From Bacilli bacterium (GTDB taxonomy: Bacteria > Bacillota_I > Bacilli_A > RF39 > UBA660), in the NCBI GenBank assembly GCA_028698535.1, contig JAQVDA010000053.1, forward strand, positions 1 to 5,136: 5,136 nucleotides of DNA, read 5' to 3'. The translations under genes were made by a program, and so were the position numbers. Each line of letters starts with the position of its first letter. Position 1 is the first letter of the stretch. Below are positions 4,969 through 5,136 of this stretch, piece after piece. Below the pieces are notes generated by a model. That model made no database searches and was not told the origin of the DNA. It worked only from the letters and a program-made list of their open reading frames with translations.

Positions 4969-5061
4969 TGATAATGTCGCTTTGGCATTTTAATAGTAAC
5001 ATCCGAAGATATGTAATTATTTTGTGATAATGTCATAGTGTAATTATCTTTTGATTATGTC
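4969..5061 (+). repeat. Three direct repeats TGATWATGTC
   Basis: Copies at 4969-4978, 5025-5034 and 5052-5061, all in the same orientation; the third differs at one base. The second and third begin 27 bases apart, the first and second 56. The third overlaps the -35 box at 5051-5056, so a protein bound there would block the promoter. Confidence 0.6.
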
Positions 5062-5079
5062 ATAACCAAAGGATATAAT
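5051..5079 (+). promoter_or_regulatory. Sigma-A-type promoter of the putative transposase gene
   Basis: TTGATT (5051-5056), exactly 17 bases, then a perfect TATAAT (5074-5079). The predicted start is at about 5086-5088, inside the following hairpin. Confidence 0.65.
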
Positions 5080-5101
5080 ATTACCTCAAAAGGAGGTAAT
5101 A
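5079..5101 (+). promoter_or_regulatory. Hairpin sequestering the ribosome binding site
   Basis: TATTACCTC (5079-5087) pairs perfectly with GAGGTAATA (5093-5101) around loop AAAAG. The 3' arm contains the core of the Shine-Dalgarno AAAAGGAGG (5088-5096). RNA entering from upstream would fold it and hide the site, while RNA from the local promoter lacks most of the 5' arm. Function is inferred. Confidence 0.55.
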
Positions 5102-5103
5102 AA

Positions 5104-5136
5104 ATGAAAGGATTTGAATTTACTATGACGGAATTA
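5104..5136 (+). CDS. Start of a putative transposase (first 11 codons)
   Basis: ATG 5104 follows a near-perfect Shine-Dalgarno (AAAAGGAGG, 5088-5096) by seven bases, after a consensus promoter, so a gene clearly starts here. Only MKGFEFTMTEL is visible. This resembles the N-terminus of ISNCY/IS1202-type transposases, which often begin with a short 'FxLTMxE' segment before helix-turn-helix domains, but 11 residues are too few for a firm family call. The repeats and the hairpin upstream fit a transposase better than an ordinary gene. It could also be a regulator. Confidence 0.45.
   Translation, partial: MKGFEFTMTEL

Larger units (their letters stand above)
4960..5136 (+). mobile_element. Probable left end of an insertion sequence (partial)
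   Basis: From about 4960 the DNA has three copies of a decamer: TGATAATGTC at 4969-4978 and 5025-5034, and TGATTATGTC at 5052-5061. They precede a compact promoter and a putative transposase start. Subterminal repeats of this kind are common transposase binding sites. A 9-base inverted pair, AAAATGCCA (4931-4939) and TGGCATTTT (4983-4991), lies across the presumed boundary. The exact end cannot be fixed, because the opposite terminus is outside the window. Bases 4887-5103 hold no gene that I can support. Confidence 0.4.

Overview
The window is AT-rich DNA from a low-GC Gram-positive, endospore-forming bacterium (Bacillota, probably a lineage within Bacilli). The evidence is purine-rich Shine-Dalgarno sites, sigma-A-type promoters, TTG starts, a CotY/CotZ-family coat protein, a probable CotO-like coat protein, and CATAnnnTA boxes of the sigma-K (late mother cell) type near three candidate coat genes. 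Trp is always TGG and no gene needs TGA read as Trp, so the code looks standard. I cannot name a species.

Layout, left to right. 1-200 (-): 5' end of an M29-type aminopeptidase, running off the window. 259-399 (+): a 46-aa Gly/Tyr/Pro-rich protein, divergent from the peptidase, hidden inside a longer spurious frame. 512-537: a perfect palindrome acting as a two-way terminator. 541-1779 (-): a membrane histidine kinase with no response regulator nearby, like orphan sporulation kinases. 1858-2163 (-): a small membrane-anchored EIIB-like PTS domain that lacks the phosphorylated cysteine. 2327-2860 (+): a cysteine-rich CotY/CotZ protein. 2887-3240 (-): a CotO-like protein. 3328-4458 (+): a SEDS-family (FtsW/RodA/SpoVE) glycan polymerase. 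4466-4699 (-): an acidic, disordered 77-aa protein. 4811-4886 (-): tRNA-Ala(UGC) with its own terminator. About 4960-5136: probably the left end of an insertion sequence, with internal repeats, a promoter and the first 11 codons of a putative transposase.

The central part reads as a loose group of spore-related genes: two or three coat proteins on separate promoters, a kinase that may feed sporulation signalling, and a SEDS protein for septal, wall or cortex glycan. The genes are mostly single transcription units in alternating orientation, so this is a neighbourhood and not an operon. The most interesting signals are regulatory. Two hairpins cover ribosome binding sites (kinase and putative transposase). 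In the transposase case the predicted transcription start lies inside the hairpin, so only read-through RNA would fold it. I found no evidence for a defence system, CRISPR array or other large undescribed system.
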